Part shown: positions 23,006 through 30,691 of the stretch, piece by piece | Layout: every line of letters begins with the position of its first letter | How positions within the stretch are numbered: the first letter of the stretch is position 1 | Assembly: GCA_030150405.1 (NCBI GenBank) | Contig: JASLFU010000016.1 | Coordinates: 4,660-68,659 of the forward strand | Direction: 5' to 3' | Length of the DNA stretch: 64,000 nt | From: Ignatzschineria sp. | GTDB taxonomy: Bacteria; Pseudomonadota; Gammaproteobacteria; Cardiobacteriales; Wohlfahrtiimonadaceae | Notes under the pieces: model-generated | Told to the model about the DNA's origin: nothing | The model's input: only the letters and a program-made list of their open reading frames with translations | Database searches by the model: none | Position numbers and translations under genes: made by a program

Positions 23006-23779
23006 ATGCAACAATTTTTAGAGTGCGCCCTAGAAGCCTCCCGCATTGGAGAGGAGATTATCGCCACTGAGTTTAAACAAAATGCGTTTAAAATCGAGAT
23101 TAAAGAGGACCAAACCCCGGTAACAGAAGTGGATGTAGCGGTGGAAAAGGCGATCTATGCGCATATCTCTAAAAACTTCCCCGACCATGGTTTTTACGGG
23201 GAGGAGGAGGGTCAGCGCAATATGGATGCTGATTATATTTGGTTGATTGATCCCATCGATGGCACTAAAGCTTTTGTGCGGGGGCGCCCGTTTTTCTCGT
23301 GTCAGATCGCTTTAATGCATAAAGGGGAGCTTGTGCTTGGCGTCTCTGTTGCTCCGAGCTTTAATGGGGGCGAACGCATCTACGCCGTGAAAGGGCAAGG
23401 GGCTTTTAAAGAGGGTAAGCGCCTCTCTGTAAGTGATATTGCCGATTTTTCGCAGGCGGTCTTCTCTTCTGGCAATCTTAAAAAACTTGCGCTCGATCGT
23501 GAGAAGTGGCTCAACTACGGTAAGTTAATTGCCGAGGTAAATTCTACCCGTGGGTTTGGGGATTTCCTCCATTACCATCTTTTAGCCGAAGGTAAGCTCG
23601 ATATTATTGTGGAGTCCGATGTCAATATTTTAGATGTTGCGGCTTTAGCCGTCATTGTGGAGGAGGCTGGCGGTGTGGTTACAACGCTCGATAATAAGCC
23701 TCTTTCACTCGATAGCACCACGATTTTAGCGGCTACGCCGGCGCTTCATCCTCAAGTGGTAAAAGTGCTCGATTATTAA
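23006..23779 (+). CDS. Inositol-monophosphatase-superfamily phosphatase (HisN/CysQ-like)
   Basis: Metal-dependent phosphomonoesterase, 257 residues. The metal-binding residues are complete: Glu in FYGEEEG (residues ~66-72), IDPIDGTKAF (residues ~84-93) and the C-terminal Asp in ILDVAALAVIVEEAGG. The sequence around FGDFLHYHLLAEGKLDI resembles HisN-type histidinol phosphatases, but the substrate (histidinol phosphate, inositol phosphate or 3'-phosphoadenosine phosphate) cannot be decided from sequence. ATG follows GAGAGAAGAG. Compare the inactive relative at 36,422. Confidence 0.85.
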   Translation: MQQFLECALEASRIGEEIIATEFKQNAFKIEIKEDQTPVTEVDVAVEKAIYAHISKNFPDHGFYGEEEGQRNMDADYIWLIDPIDGTKAFVRGRPFFSCQIALMHKGELVLGVSVAPSFNGGERIYAVKGQGAFKEGKRLSVSDIADFSQAVFSSGNLKKLALDREKWLNYGKLIAEVNSTRGFGDFLHYHLLAEGKLDIIVESDVNILDVAALAVIVEEAGGVVTTLDNKPLSLDSTTILAATPALHPQVVKVLDY

Positions 23780-23849
23780 TGGCGAATACTCATTATTCAA
23801 GATTCATCATAGCTTAGGTAATTTGATCTCTAATTAACGAGGAATCTCA

Positions 23850-24551
23850 GTGTTAAAGAAAATTCATTGGTTGCGGGGGCTCTTTATTGGTTTTCTTGCC
23901 CTTATTATTGCTAGCTGTAGTTCTGGCGGGGCACCCTCCTATATCTCTGGCGGGCCGCTCGAGAGCCGTTTGGCGCACTATAATTTGTCGATGGGGGATA
24001 ATGTCTTTATTCGTATTTTTAAAGAGGAAGCGCTTTTAGAGCTCTGGATGAAAGATCCTAAAAGTCGTAAATATACCCATTTTGCTAATTATCCCATCTG
24101 TAACTACTCCGGCACATTGGGCCCTAAATTCTTCGAAGGGGATCTACAAGCGCCAGAGGGTTTTTACCGTGTAGATCTTGGGGCACTTAATCCCCATAGC
24201 CGTTTTTATCGCTCATTTAACTTAGGGTTCCCCAATACGTTTGACCGATTCTATAATCGCACGGGAAGCCATTTAATGGTGCACGGAAAGTGTGACTCTG
24301 TAGGCTGCTACGCCATGACAGACGAACAGATGGATGAGATCTATCGTTTAGTGGAAGGGGCGCTGCGGAATGGTCAGCGCTATGTTGAGGTACACGCCTT
24401 TCCCTTTAAGATGGAGCGTAAGCGCCTAGCGCGGGAGAAGCATTCCAGACATTACGACTTCTGGAAGAACCTTAAAGAAGGTTACGATTATTTCGAAAAA
24501 CATCACACCCCCGGGAATTTTACGGTGGTGAATGGTCGTTACCACTTTTAG
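23850..24551 (+). CDS. YafK/DpaA-like L,D-transpeptidase-fold lipoprotein
   Basis: 233 residues. Signal peptide with lipobox IIASC, so lipid-anchored or periplasmic. The YkuD-type catalytic motif is present as HGKCDSVGCYAM: the active-site Cys follows SVG, and the His is seven residues earlier. The N-terminal LYDNVFIRIFK-like segment and overall layout match E. coli YafK (DpaA/LdtF), which cleaves the bond between Lpp and peptidoglycan rather than forming cross-links; that precise activity is inference. GTG start with GAGGA eight bases upstream. The Lpp-like protein at 43,621 could be its partner. Confidence 0.85.
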   Translation: MLKKIHWLRGLFIGFLALIIASCSSGGAPSYISGGPLESRLAHYNLSMGDNVFIRIFKEEALLELWMKDPKSRKYTHFANYPICNYSGTLGPKFFEGDLQAPEGFYRVDLGALNPHSRFYRSFNLGFPNTFDRFYNRTGSHLMVHGKCDSVGCYAMTDEQMDEIYRLVEGALRNGQRYVEVHAFPFKMERKRLAREKHSRHYDFWKNLKEGYDYFEKHHTPGNFTVVNGRYHF

Positions 24552-24565
24552 TGCGTTTGATGCGC

Positions 24566-24594
24566 TTGTTAAATTCCCATAAATAGGGTATCTT
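24566..24594 (+). promoter_or_regulatory. Putative sigma-70 promoter of tRNA-Ser
   Basis: TTGTTA, 17-base spacer, TATCTT; expected start about 20 bases before the tRNA. Confidence 0.5.
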
Positions 24595-24621
24595 ATTGCT
24601 CTTCTAGTGATAACTAGTTTC

Positions 24622-24712
24622 GGAAAAGTGGCCGAGTGGTTGAAGGCGCTCGCCTGGAAAGCGGGTATACGTTAGTAGCGTATCGAGGGTTCGAATCCCT
24701 CCTTTTCCGCCA
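24622..24712 (+). tRNA. tRNA-Ser (anticodon GGA)
   Basis: 91 nt with the long variable arm of class II tRNAs (TATACGTTAGTAGCGTAT). Acceptor GGAAAAG/CTTTTCC, anticodon loop CTGGAAA giving GGA, T-loop GGTTCGAATCC, discriminator G, encoded CCA. Confidence 0.96.
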
Positions 24713-24717
24713 GATAT

Positions 24718-24753
24718 AAAGCCCTTGCAGCGAAATGTTGCAAGGGCTTTTTT
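24718..24753 (+). terminator. Rho-independent terminator of tRNA-Ser
   Basis: GCCCTTGCA pairs perfectly with TGCAAGGGC across a 9-base loop, followed by six T residues. Confidence 0.92.
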
Positions 24754-24898
24754 GTGAGTTTATAAAGGTAAATGTTTTATAAGAGCATGATTGGCTTCTT
24801 AGTGTGTCAAAGAGTGTTAGACTTAACATAAAACATAAGCTTATAAAATAATGTAATGAGTCGTTATTTTTTGATCAAAAAGGCAAGTAAATAAGAGT

Positions 24899-25495
24899 AT
24901 GGTTAAAAAACCACAAAACTGTCTGTTCTACAACGAAAACGCCCACGATTTTATCGAGCGCACCTGGGCGGTGGATATGTCCCCCCTTTATGTTGAGTTT
25001 CTCCCCTTTCTTCCAGAAGGGGGCGCTGTATTAGATGCAGGATGTGGCTCGGGAAGAGATGCTTACTATTTTGCAAAGCAGGGGTTCCATGTCTCGGCGT
25101 TTGATAGTGCCGAAGAGATTGTAAAGATTGCTCGCACTAAAACAGGCTTACCTGTGGAGCATCGCTCATTTGAGGAGGTCGATGAGGTAGAGCGTTATGA
25201 TGGAATCTGGTGCTGTGCTTCATTACTCCATATCTTACCCGAGGCGCTGCCGGAAATCCTGAATAAATTGATCAACGCATTAAAACCAAATGGGGTGATT
25301 TACCTCTCCTTTAAATATGGGGAGGGGGTACGAGAGAAAGATGGACGAATTTTTACGGATCTCAATGAAGTTGCTTTAAAGGCGTTATTAGAACTTTTTG
25401 CCGAAGAGATAACATTAGAAAAAATGTGGCTGACAGGCGATCAAAGAGCCGATTCTCAGGATACTTGGTTAAATGCGATTATTAAAAAGGGGTAA
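24899..25495 (+). CDS. Class I SAM-dependent methyltransferase
   Basis: 198 residues with a complete class I fold: motif I VLDAGCGSGRDAYYF (residues ~45-59), an acidic end of strand 2 (VSAFDSAEE), and motif IV-like YDGIWCCASLLHI. The N-terminal pattern (YNENAHDFIERTWAVDMSPLY) belongs to a widespread family of small methyltransferases often found in accessory gene clusters; it lacks the target-recognition domain and NPPY/PC motifs of DNA methylases, so the substrate is unknown. The next gene, an HNH nuclease, starts three bases after its stop, so they form a two-gene operon. A weak promoter (TTAGAC, 18 bases, TTATAA at 24,817-24,846) lies upstream. Confidence 0.88.
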   Translation: MVKKPQNCLFYNENAHDFIERTWAVDMSPLYVEFLPFLPEGGAVLDAGCGSGRDAYYFAKQGFHVSAFDSAEEIVKIARTKTGLPVEHRSFEEVDEVERYDGIWCCASLLHILPEALPEILNKLINALKPNGVIYLSFKYGEGVREKDGRIFTDLNEVALKALLELFAEEITLEKMWLTGDQRADSQDTWLNAIIKKG

Positions 25496-25498
25496 GGA

Positions 25499-26554
25499 AT
25501 GAGACCAAGTGCAGAAGAGCAGATAGAGTTTCTTAAAAATATTCAATTAATTATTAACTCAGGCTCATTCACCTCTACCTATAAATTCGCTCTATTAATA
25601 AGCCTAGTAAACATTGCGATTGAGAGCCAAGTTACTGGGCGAGAAAGACTCGAAATTCATTATCGGGAGTTAGCCGAGCAATTTCTGTTTCTCTATTGGC
25701 AGCAAGCATTACCCTATTCTGAAGAGAGTGGGGAGCCGGTAATTTTGCATCAAAATAATGGACCTCAAGCTGCGGTCATTAATCATGTACAGAGCCTGCA
25801 AATAGCTCACGGCACCCTCGCTCGAGCAAGGGCTTCGCAAGATTGGCGCAGTATTGTGGGAAAAGTGGCGCAGATGATTAAGCGTTATCCAGCGCAATAT
25901 CTACAAAATGTAGGAGGCGCCAGTTTAGAGTTTTTATATCAATGGAGTAGCACCGGTATGACAATAACGCTTAAGCCCGGTGTTGCCTATATTTTGCGAC
26001 AATTTAATGGCATTATTCGCCAATTAAGTGAACAAGCTTGGCTTGAGTTTGTGCGAGTGAATCGTCAAAACATTGAGCTTTTTGCAAATGAGCATGATCT
26101 CTATAACTTCATGTTTGCCACCGAAAGACAAGTATTGGGCAAGCTTGTACCAGTTTTAGAAGAGCTACAAAAAGGGCTCTGTTTCTACTGTAATAAGCGA
26201 GTAACGACAAGCGCGGCAGAGGTAGATCATTTTATCCCTTGGTCTTTATATAGCGTGGATACCGGGCATAACTTTGTGTTGGCAGATCGGGGATGTAACA
26301 GTAAAAAGAGTAATCATCTTGCAGAAGCTTCATTTTTAGAGAGCTGGCTAGAGAGAAATGAAGTGCATGACTCTGTGATTCAAACAGAATTTACTAAGAT
26401 AGGATTTTTATGTAGTCGTGAGCGCTCAAATAGCATTGCGAAATGGGCTTATCAAAACGCAAAGGAAAATAATTTTTTAGTTTGGACTCCAATGGAGAAA
26501 GAGCTCGTTATCTTAAGGGATTTTGAGTATTTATTTGAAAATAATCCCCTTTAA
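25499..26554 (+). CDS. HNH endonuclease with unknown helical N-terminal domain
   Basis: 351 residues. The HNH domain lies at about residues 228-285: CFYCNK zinc pair, EVDHFIPWSLY with the catalytic His, GHNFVLADRGCNSKKSNH with the second zinc Cys and the closing Asn/His. The first ~220 residues are mostly helical and I do not recognise them; the segment after the HNH core is also unassigned. Probably a DNA-cutting enzyme. Starts three bases after the methyltransferase stop, implying coupled expression. Slightly more AT-rich codon choice than neighbouring housekeeping genes. Confidence 0.85.
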   Translation: MRPSAEEQIEFLKNIQLIINSGSFTSTYKFALLISLVNIAIESQVTGRERLEIHYRELAEQFLFLYWQQALPYSEESGEPVILHQNNGPQAAVINHVQSLQIAHGTLARARASQDWRSIVGKVAQMIKRYPAQYLQNVGGASLEFLYQWSSTGMTITLKPGVAYILRQFNGIIRQLSEQAWLEFVRVNRQNIELFANEHDLYNFMFATERQVLGKLVPVLEELQKGLCFYCNKRVTTSAAEVDHFIPWSLYSVDTGHNFVLADRGCNSKKSNHLAEASFLESWLERNEVHDSVIQTEFTKIGFLCSRERSNSIAKWAYQNAKENNFLVWTPMEKELVILRDFEYLFENNPL

Positions 26555-26687
26555 TCTTTAAGGAAAGTAGAATGATTTTGAAATTCGTTAGATTAAATCA
26601 GCGGGCTTACACTTCCCGTTATTATGGAGCTTTAAGCATTCCAGATTTACAAAAGATCAAGATATTATGCGAGTAAAGGAGATCAGC

Positions 26688-27443
26688 ATGAAAAAGGTAG
26701 GCATTATCGGCAAAAGTGGCCGAATGGGGCAGGAGCTTACAAAAGTTTTTACAAATAAGCCCGGGTATGAAGTGGGGACTTCCTATAGTAAGGAGAGCGC
26801 CAAAGAGGTGACGTTAGATGCCGTTTTTAAAGAGAATGATATTGTCGTGGATTTCTCTAACGCCGCATTAGTTGGGAAGATCTTAGAGGCGGGTATTAAA
26901 AATCCTAAGCCCCTTATTATTTGCACAACTGGCTGGGATCAAACAGCCTTAAAAGCGCAACTAGAAGAGTTTACGATAAAAGCTCCTTTAATTATCGCAA
27001 CCAATACCAGCATCGGGGCGGCGGTACAGCGTTATGTTGTGCGTAAAGTGGCCGAAGTATTGGGGGAGGAGTTTGATATTGATCTTCATGAAAAGCATCA
27101 CCGTTTTAAGGTCGATAGCCCTTCCGGTACGGCGGTGACGCTGGTGAATGATCTTCTTTTGGCGAAAAAAAATGCGCAAAATTTAGAATATGAGACCTAT
27201 ATTGTAGGTCAAGAGGCGCGTCCAGAGCGTAAAGTTGGTGTTTCTGTACAGCGCAGTGGCTCTATTGTGGGGGAGCATGAGGTCTCTTTTACAAGTTTAG
27301 AAGAGCAGATCACTATTAAACATACCGCTTTTGATCGTGCGCTCTTTGCAAAAGGGGCGGCAAAAGCGGTGGAGTGGCTGCTAGAGAAGAAGATCTCTCC
27401 CGGTAGCTACACAATGTTTGATCTATTGCAGCTTAAGGATTAG
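26688..27443 (+). CDS. dapB: 4-hydroxy-tetrahydrodipicolinate reductase
   Basis: NAD(P)H-dependent reductase of the diaminopimelate/lysine pathway. N-terminal nucleotide loop GKSGRMGQEL, central TNTSIGAAVQ, catalytic and substrate-binding HEKHHRFKVDSPSGTA, and the C-terminal FDLLQL end. 251 residues. ATG 26,688 has AAGGAG seven bases upstream; a longer frame starting at 26,667 runs through that site and is rejected. It is probably cotranscribed with the small membrane protein that follows. Confidence 0.95.
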   Translation: MKKVGIIGKSGRMGQELTKVFTNKPGYEVGTSYSKESAKEVTLDAVFKENDIVVDFSNAALVGKILEAGIKNPKPLIICTTGWDQTALKAQLEEFTIKAPLIIATNTSIGAAVQRYVVRKVAEVLGEEFDIDLHEKHHRFKVDSPSGTAVTLVNDLLLAKKNAQNLEYETYIVGQEARPERKVGVSVQRSGSIVGEHEVSFTSLEEQITIKHTAFDRALFAKGAAKAVEWLLEKKISPGSYTMFDLLQLKD

Positions 27444-27479
27444 GAGTTGTAGAATCCTTAGCGGGCAGCGGAGGAGAAG

Positions 27480-27830
27480 ATGCAAAATCAATATTATCTT
27501 AATGGTAAGCCAGCAACCTTCTTACAAAAGCTTTTTGGGGCAATTGTAGGTTTAGGATCGCTTATCCTCTTTTTTATGTTTGGCGCTATAGCTTTAGTGA
27601 TAGGGCTTGGCGTAGCTGTTGTTGGCGGAGCTCTCCTCTGGTGGCGTACCCGCAGTTTTCGCAAAGCGTTTCGGGAGCAGATGGCAAGGGCAGAAGCAGA
27701 GGCAAGAATGCAGAGCGATGCCATGCGCAATATCTATGGTGATGCCTACAAGCCACAGAATGGCTCTTCTAATGGTGAAGCTAGAAGCCAGAAGGGTGAG
27801 CTTTTAGAGGGGGAGTTTAAAGAGCTTTAA
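27480..27830 (+). CDS. Small membrane protein of unknown function
   Basis: 116 residues. A hydrophobic stretch at about residues 17-55, rich in Gly/Val/Leu, can form two transmembrane helices, followed by WWRTRSFRKAFREQ and a charged, probably cytoplasmic tail ending EGEFKEL. No enzymatic motif. ATG follows GGAGGAG, a strong ribosome-binding site. It starts 36 bases after dapB and is followed by a terminator, so it is likely the second gene of a dapB operon. Confidence 0.75.
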   Translation: MQNQYYLNGKPATFLQKLFGAIVGLGSLILFFMFGAIALVIGLGVAVVGGALLWWRTRSFRKAFREQMARAEAEARMQSDAMRNIYGDAYKPQNGSSNGEARSQKGELLEGEFKEL

Positions 27831-27881
27831 GCGTAATATCGATCCCTTAATGATTTAAACTTAGCCACAAATCTTTACAAG

Positions 27882-27914
27882 AAAGCTCCTTTTAGGAGCT
27901 TTTACTATTTTTAT
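27882..27914 (+). terminator. Rho-independent terminator after dapB operon
   Basis: AAAGCTCCT, TTT loop, AGGAGCTTT, then TTACTATTTTT. Confidence 0.85.
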
Positions 27915-28006
27915 GACAATCATTGAAAAAATAACACTAAAAACAAGAGATTAAAGTTCAAAAAAGTTGCAAAAAAAGGAAAACTGATTAATATTGTGGC
28001 AGTTAA

Positions 28007-28113
28007 ATTTTGAGGCTTGGGTTTACGCTAGGTTTTGTGAGGTAAAAATTGTGAATTCTTGCTTAACCAGCCCCAGGAAAAGGGGTTCACTATAGCGAAA
28101 GAGGCCTCAAAAT
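28007..28113 (+). other. Nested inverted repeats upstream of dksA (possible structured RNA)
   Basis: ATTTTGAGGC (28,007) pairs with GCCTCAAAAT (28,104). Nested inside are CGCTA/TAGCG (28,026 and 28,093), GTGAA/TTCAC (28,051 and 28,086) and CCCC/GGGG (28,071 and 28,082), in order, so one long interrupted hairpin of ~107 nt can form. It occupies most of the otherwise empty 361-base gap before dksA. A 10-bp repeat alone could be chance; the ordered nesting makes it worth a fold test. It does not match SRP or 6S RNA features I know. Confidence 0.3.
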
Positions 28114-28116
28114 AGC

Positions 28117-28122
28117 TTGACA
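28117..28122 (+). promoter_or_regulatory. Consensus -35 hexamer upstream of dksA
   Basis: A perfect TTGACA lies 70 bases before the dksA ATG. No equally good -10 sits at 16-18 bases (AGATTA at 18 is the best), so the promoter assignment is tentative. Confidence 0.3.
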
Positions 28123-28191
28123 AGAATCGGGTTTTAGAAGAGATTATCTCATTGACTATCTTGGATAGAACTTCAGACAAAGGAAACTTTT

Positions 28192-28614
28192 ATGAAAATT
28201 CAACAGTTTGGCAATTTTACACCCTATACTCCAGAAGAGAATGAGGAGTATATGAATGAGAAACAGCGTGAGCACTTTAAAAATATTTTAGAGGGCTGGC
28301 GTGCTGCTTTAATGCGTGAGAGTGAAAAAACTGTCAACAACATGCAAGATGAGGCCTTAAATCTCCCTGATCCTAATGATCGGGCAACTCAAGAAGAGGG
28401 CTTCTCTTTAGAGCTTCGCACCCGTGACCGTGAGCGTAAGCTTCTTGCGAAAATTGAAAAGACCCTTCGTCGTTTAGGTTTAGATGATTATGGTTATTGT
28501 GATACCTGCGGGATTGAGATCGGCATCCGCCGTTTAGAGGCTCGTCCTACCGCTGAGCTCTGTATCGACTGTAAAGAGGTAGAAGAGCAGAAAGAGAAGG
28601 CACGGGTAAATTAA
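28192..28614 (+). CDS. dksA: RNA polymerase-binding transcription factor DksA
   Basis: Acts with ppGpp on RNA polymerase through the secondary channel. 140 residues. Coiled-coil hairpin with the acidic tip DPNDRATQEE, then the four-cysteine zinc finger CDTCG ... CIDC and a C-terminal helix. All four cysteines and both tip aspartates are present, so it should be a canonical, zinc-containing DksA. ATG has AAAGGA upstream. Confidence 0.96.
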   Translation: MKIQQFGNFTPYTPEENEEYMNEKQREHFKNILEGWRAALMRESEKTVNNMQDEALNLPDPNDRATQEEGFSLELRTRDRERKLLAKIEKTLRRLGLDDYGYCDTCGIEIGIRRLEARPTAELCIDCKEVEEQKEKARVN

Positions 28615-28797
28615 ATTTTAAACCCTAAATAAACTCTAAATCTCTAAAAGATAAAATGAAGTTTTTATAGATAGAGAAACGCACAAAAAGTTATAAAAAG
28701 GAAAGAGATTCACCATAAAAAGAGGGATGTTTATAAAGAGGTTGCCAACGCTTAAGTCTTGCAACTTATAGTGGGCTCTTTTTGAGCACAAAGTTCG

Positions 28798-28826
28798 TTG
28801 ACAGAAAGAGGGGCATTCAGTATTAT
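28798..28826 (+). promoter_or_regulatory. Strong sigma-70 promoter of tRNA-Ala/tRNA-Glu
   Basis: Perfect -35 TTGACA, 17-base spacer, -10 TATTAT. Start expected about 14 bases before tRNA-Ala. Confidence 0.8.
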
Positions 28827-28847
28827 AAACATCCTCAGACAAGGTCT

Positions 28848-28923
<76 letters not shown>

Positions 28924-28932
28924 AATTCATTT

Positions 28933-29008
28933 GTCCCTATCGTCTAGAGGCCTAGGACACCGCCCTTTCACGGCGGCAACCGGGGTTCGAATCCCCGTAG
29001 GGACGCCA
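28933..29008 (+). tRNA. tRNA-Glu (anticodon TTC)
   Basis: 76 nt. Acceptor GTCCCT/AGGGAC, anticodon stem CCGCC/GGCGG with loop CTTTCAC giving TTC, T-loop GGTTCGAATCC, discriminator G, encoded CCA. Shares the promoter upstream of tRNA-Ala. Confidence 0.96.
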
Positions 29009-29014
29009 AGTTTT

Positions 29015-29044
29015 AAAGCCTGCACAAGTTGCAGGCTTTTTTTA
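29015..29044 (+). terminator. Rho-independent terminator of the tRNA-Ala-Glu operon
   Basis: AAAGCCTGCA, CAAGT loop, TGCAGGCTTT, followed by further T residues. Confidence 0.93.
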
Positions 29045-29269
29045 TCCCTAAAGTTAGGGGTAGGCCTTTATAAAAAGAGAATAGGTAAGCAGAGAATAGG
29101 GGCAAATAGAGAGCTTTTAAAAATTAGCTCCACAGCCTGAAAAGCGGGAGAAAATCCCCCATAATGGTTAAGCCGACTCTTTAAAGATAAAACCGCCGGT
29201 TCGTAGAGAGTATGGTAAAATCAGAGCTAAATTTAGAAAGTATTTAGCGGCTTTAAGTAGGGAGGGGAG

Positions 29270-29827
29270 ATGGCGATAAAATTCGATAGAGTTGGGAAGC
29301 AGGCCTTTCCGTCCGCTCTTTTACTACTTCTATTAGCGCTCATCGCTTTGGGCTCGATTGCAGTAGCGCTCTTCTATTTTGAAAACTATCTCCTGCTTGA
29401 GCCTTGTCCCTACTGTATGTTGCAGCGGGGGATTATTCTGCTTTTAGCTTTACTATTGTTGGTAAATAGTCTGCTGCTATGGGGGGATCGTGGGGCGTTT
29501 GCCGCTCGACTCTTTCCGCTACTGATTACAATCGTGGTAGGATTTGGCCTTTTTGTCTCCGGTAAGCATAGTTGGTTACAGCTAAAGCCCGGGCCTAATT
29601 TAGGTTATTGCGAGCAGACAACATTGGCAATTACAGAGGTTTTTGATTATCAGATTATTAAGGATCTGCTCTCAGTGGAGGGGGATTGCAGCGTGATCGA
29701 TTGGAGCTTTCTAGGGCTCTCGATTCCGATGTGGACCTTTCTTCTCTTTCTCTTTTTAGGTGTGGCGGGGATCTATGCTAACTGGCAGAAACTCCACGCA
29801 CTTAAGAGAATAGAGCGGCTCTGGTAA
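29270..29827 (+). CDS. dsbB: Disulfide bond formation protein B
   Basis: Inner-membrane quinone reductase that reoxidises DsbA. 185 residues with four transmembrane helices. The first redox pair is Cys46-Pro-Tyr-Cys49 at the end of helix 1; the second is Cys114 and Cys140 in the large periplasmic loop before IPMWTF. RGIILL with the quinone-contacting Arg follows the first pair. No dsbA is adjacent. The gene starts with ATG after GGGAGGGGAG. Confidence 0.94.
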   Translation: MAIKFDRVGKQAFPSALLLLLLALIALGSIAVALFYFENYLLLEPCPYCMLQRGIILLLALLLLVNSLLLWGDRGAFAARLFPLLITIVVGFGLFVSGKHSWLQLKPGPNLGYCEQTTLAITEVFDYQIIKDLLSVEGDCSVIDWSFLGLSIPMWTFLLFLFLGVAGIYANWQKLHALKRIERLW

Positions 29828-29899
29828 GCGTAAGCTTGGTGAATGATCAAGAGATATTAAATGTATGATTTAAGGGTTTAGAGGTAAAGGGAGAGCAGT

Positions 29900-30691
29900 G
29901 TGCAAGAAGAAATATTACGCTTAGAGAAGATTAATCTAAGCTTTGGTGCGCGCAGGATCTTTAAAGATCTCTCAATTTCGATCCCCCGTGGAAAGATTAC
30001 CGCGGTGATGGGGCCATCGGGAAGCGGTAAAACAACACTCTTAAAAACGATGTGTGGCCAAGTGACGCCCCAAACAGGCTTAGTCCGTTTAATGGGGGAG
30101 GACCTCTCTAAAGTCTCTAGTGCAAAACTTTATGAGTTGCGGACGAAGATGGGGGTTCTTTTCCAATCGGGCGCACTTTTTACGGATATGTCGGTGTTTG
30201 ATAATGTCGCCTTCTCATTGCGTGAGCATACAGATTTAAACGAATCCCTTATCGAAACCTTAGTATTGCTGAAGCTTGAGGCGGTAGGCTTACGAGCACT
30301 AAAAGATTATATGCCCAATCAACTTTCTGGCGGACAGGCAAGAAGAGCCGCTTTAGCACGGGCGATTGCACTCGATCCGCAGCTGCTCTTTTATGATGAG
30401 CCCTTTACTGGGCAAGACCCTATTTCGATGGGTGTTTTAATCCGCCTTATTAAAAATCTGAACGATGCGTTGAACATTACCTCTATTGTAATCTCGCACG
30501 ATGTCGAAGAGGTGATGTCTATTGCGGATAATGTCTGTATTTTAGGGGAGGGGCGTATTATCACCCATGGTACTCCCGATGAGATTCGCAACACTACAGA
30601 TCCTTGGGTAAAACAATTTATTCAAGGGCATGCCGATGGGCCGGTCCCCTTCCATATTCCCGGAAAGCCATTAAAGGAGACACTATTTTGA
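29900..30691 (+). CDS. mlaF: ABC transporter ATPase MlaF (phospholipid asymmetry)
   Basis: Cytoplasmic ATPase of the Mla phospholipid-transport complex of the inner membrane. Walker A GPSGSGKTTL, Q-loop VLFQSGALF, signature LSGGQARRAALARAIA, Walker B LLFYDEPFTGQDP and the switch histidine in VISHD are all present. 263 residues. The SGALFTDMSVFDNVAF stretch is characteristic of MlaF. GTG start. Overlaps mlaE through TTGA. Confidence 0.94.
   Translation: MQEEILRLEKINLSFGARRIFKDLSISIPRGKITAVMGPSGSGKTTLLKTMCGQVTPQTGLVRLMGEDLSKVSSAKLYELRTKMGVLFQSGALFTDMSVFDNVAFSLREHTDLNESLIETLVLLKLEAVGLRALKDYMPNQLSGGQARRAALARAIALDPQLLFYDEPFTGQDPISMGVLIRLIKNLNDALNITSIVISHDVEEVMSIADNVCILGEGRIITHGTPDEIRNTTDPWVKQFIQGHADGPVPFHIPGKPLKETLF

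Noticed and set aside
24622..26690. Integrated island flanked by a repeat of the tRNA-Ser 3' end
   Set aside because: I searched by eye for a second copy of the tRNA 3' end up to dapB and found none; there is also no integrase.
28007..28113. SRP (4.5S) RNA or 6S RNA gene
   Set aside because: The apical GGTCAGG/GGAAG motif of SRP RNA is absent, and the element is too short and lacks the central bubble layout of 6S RNA.
28931..29140. 69-codon frame over tRNA-Glu and the terminator
   Set aside because: It reads through a tRNA gene and a terminator hairpin; not a plausible protein gene.
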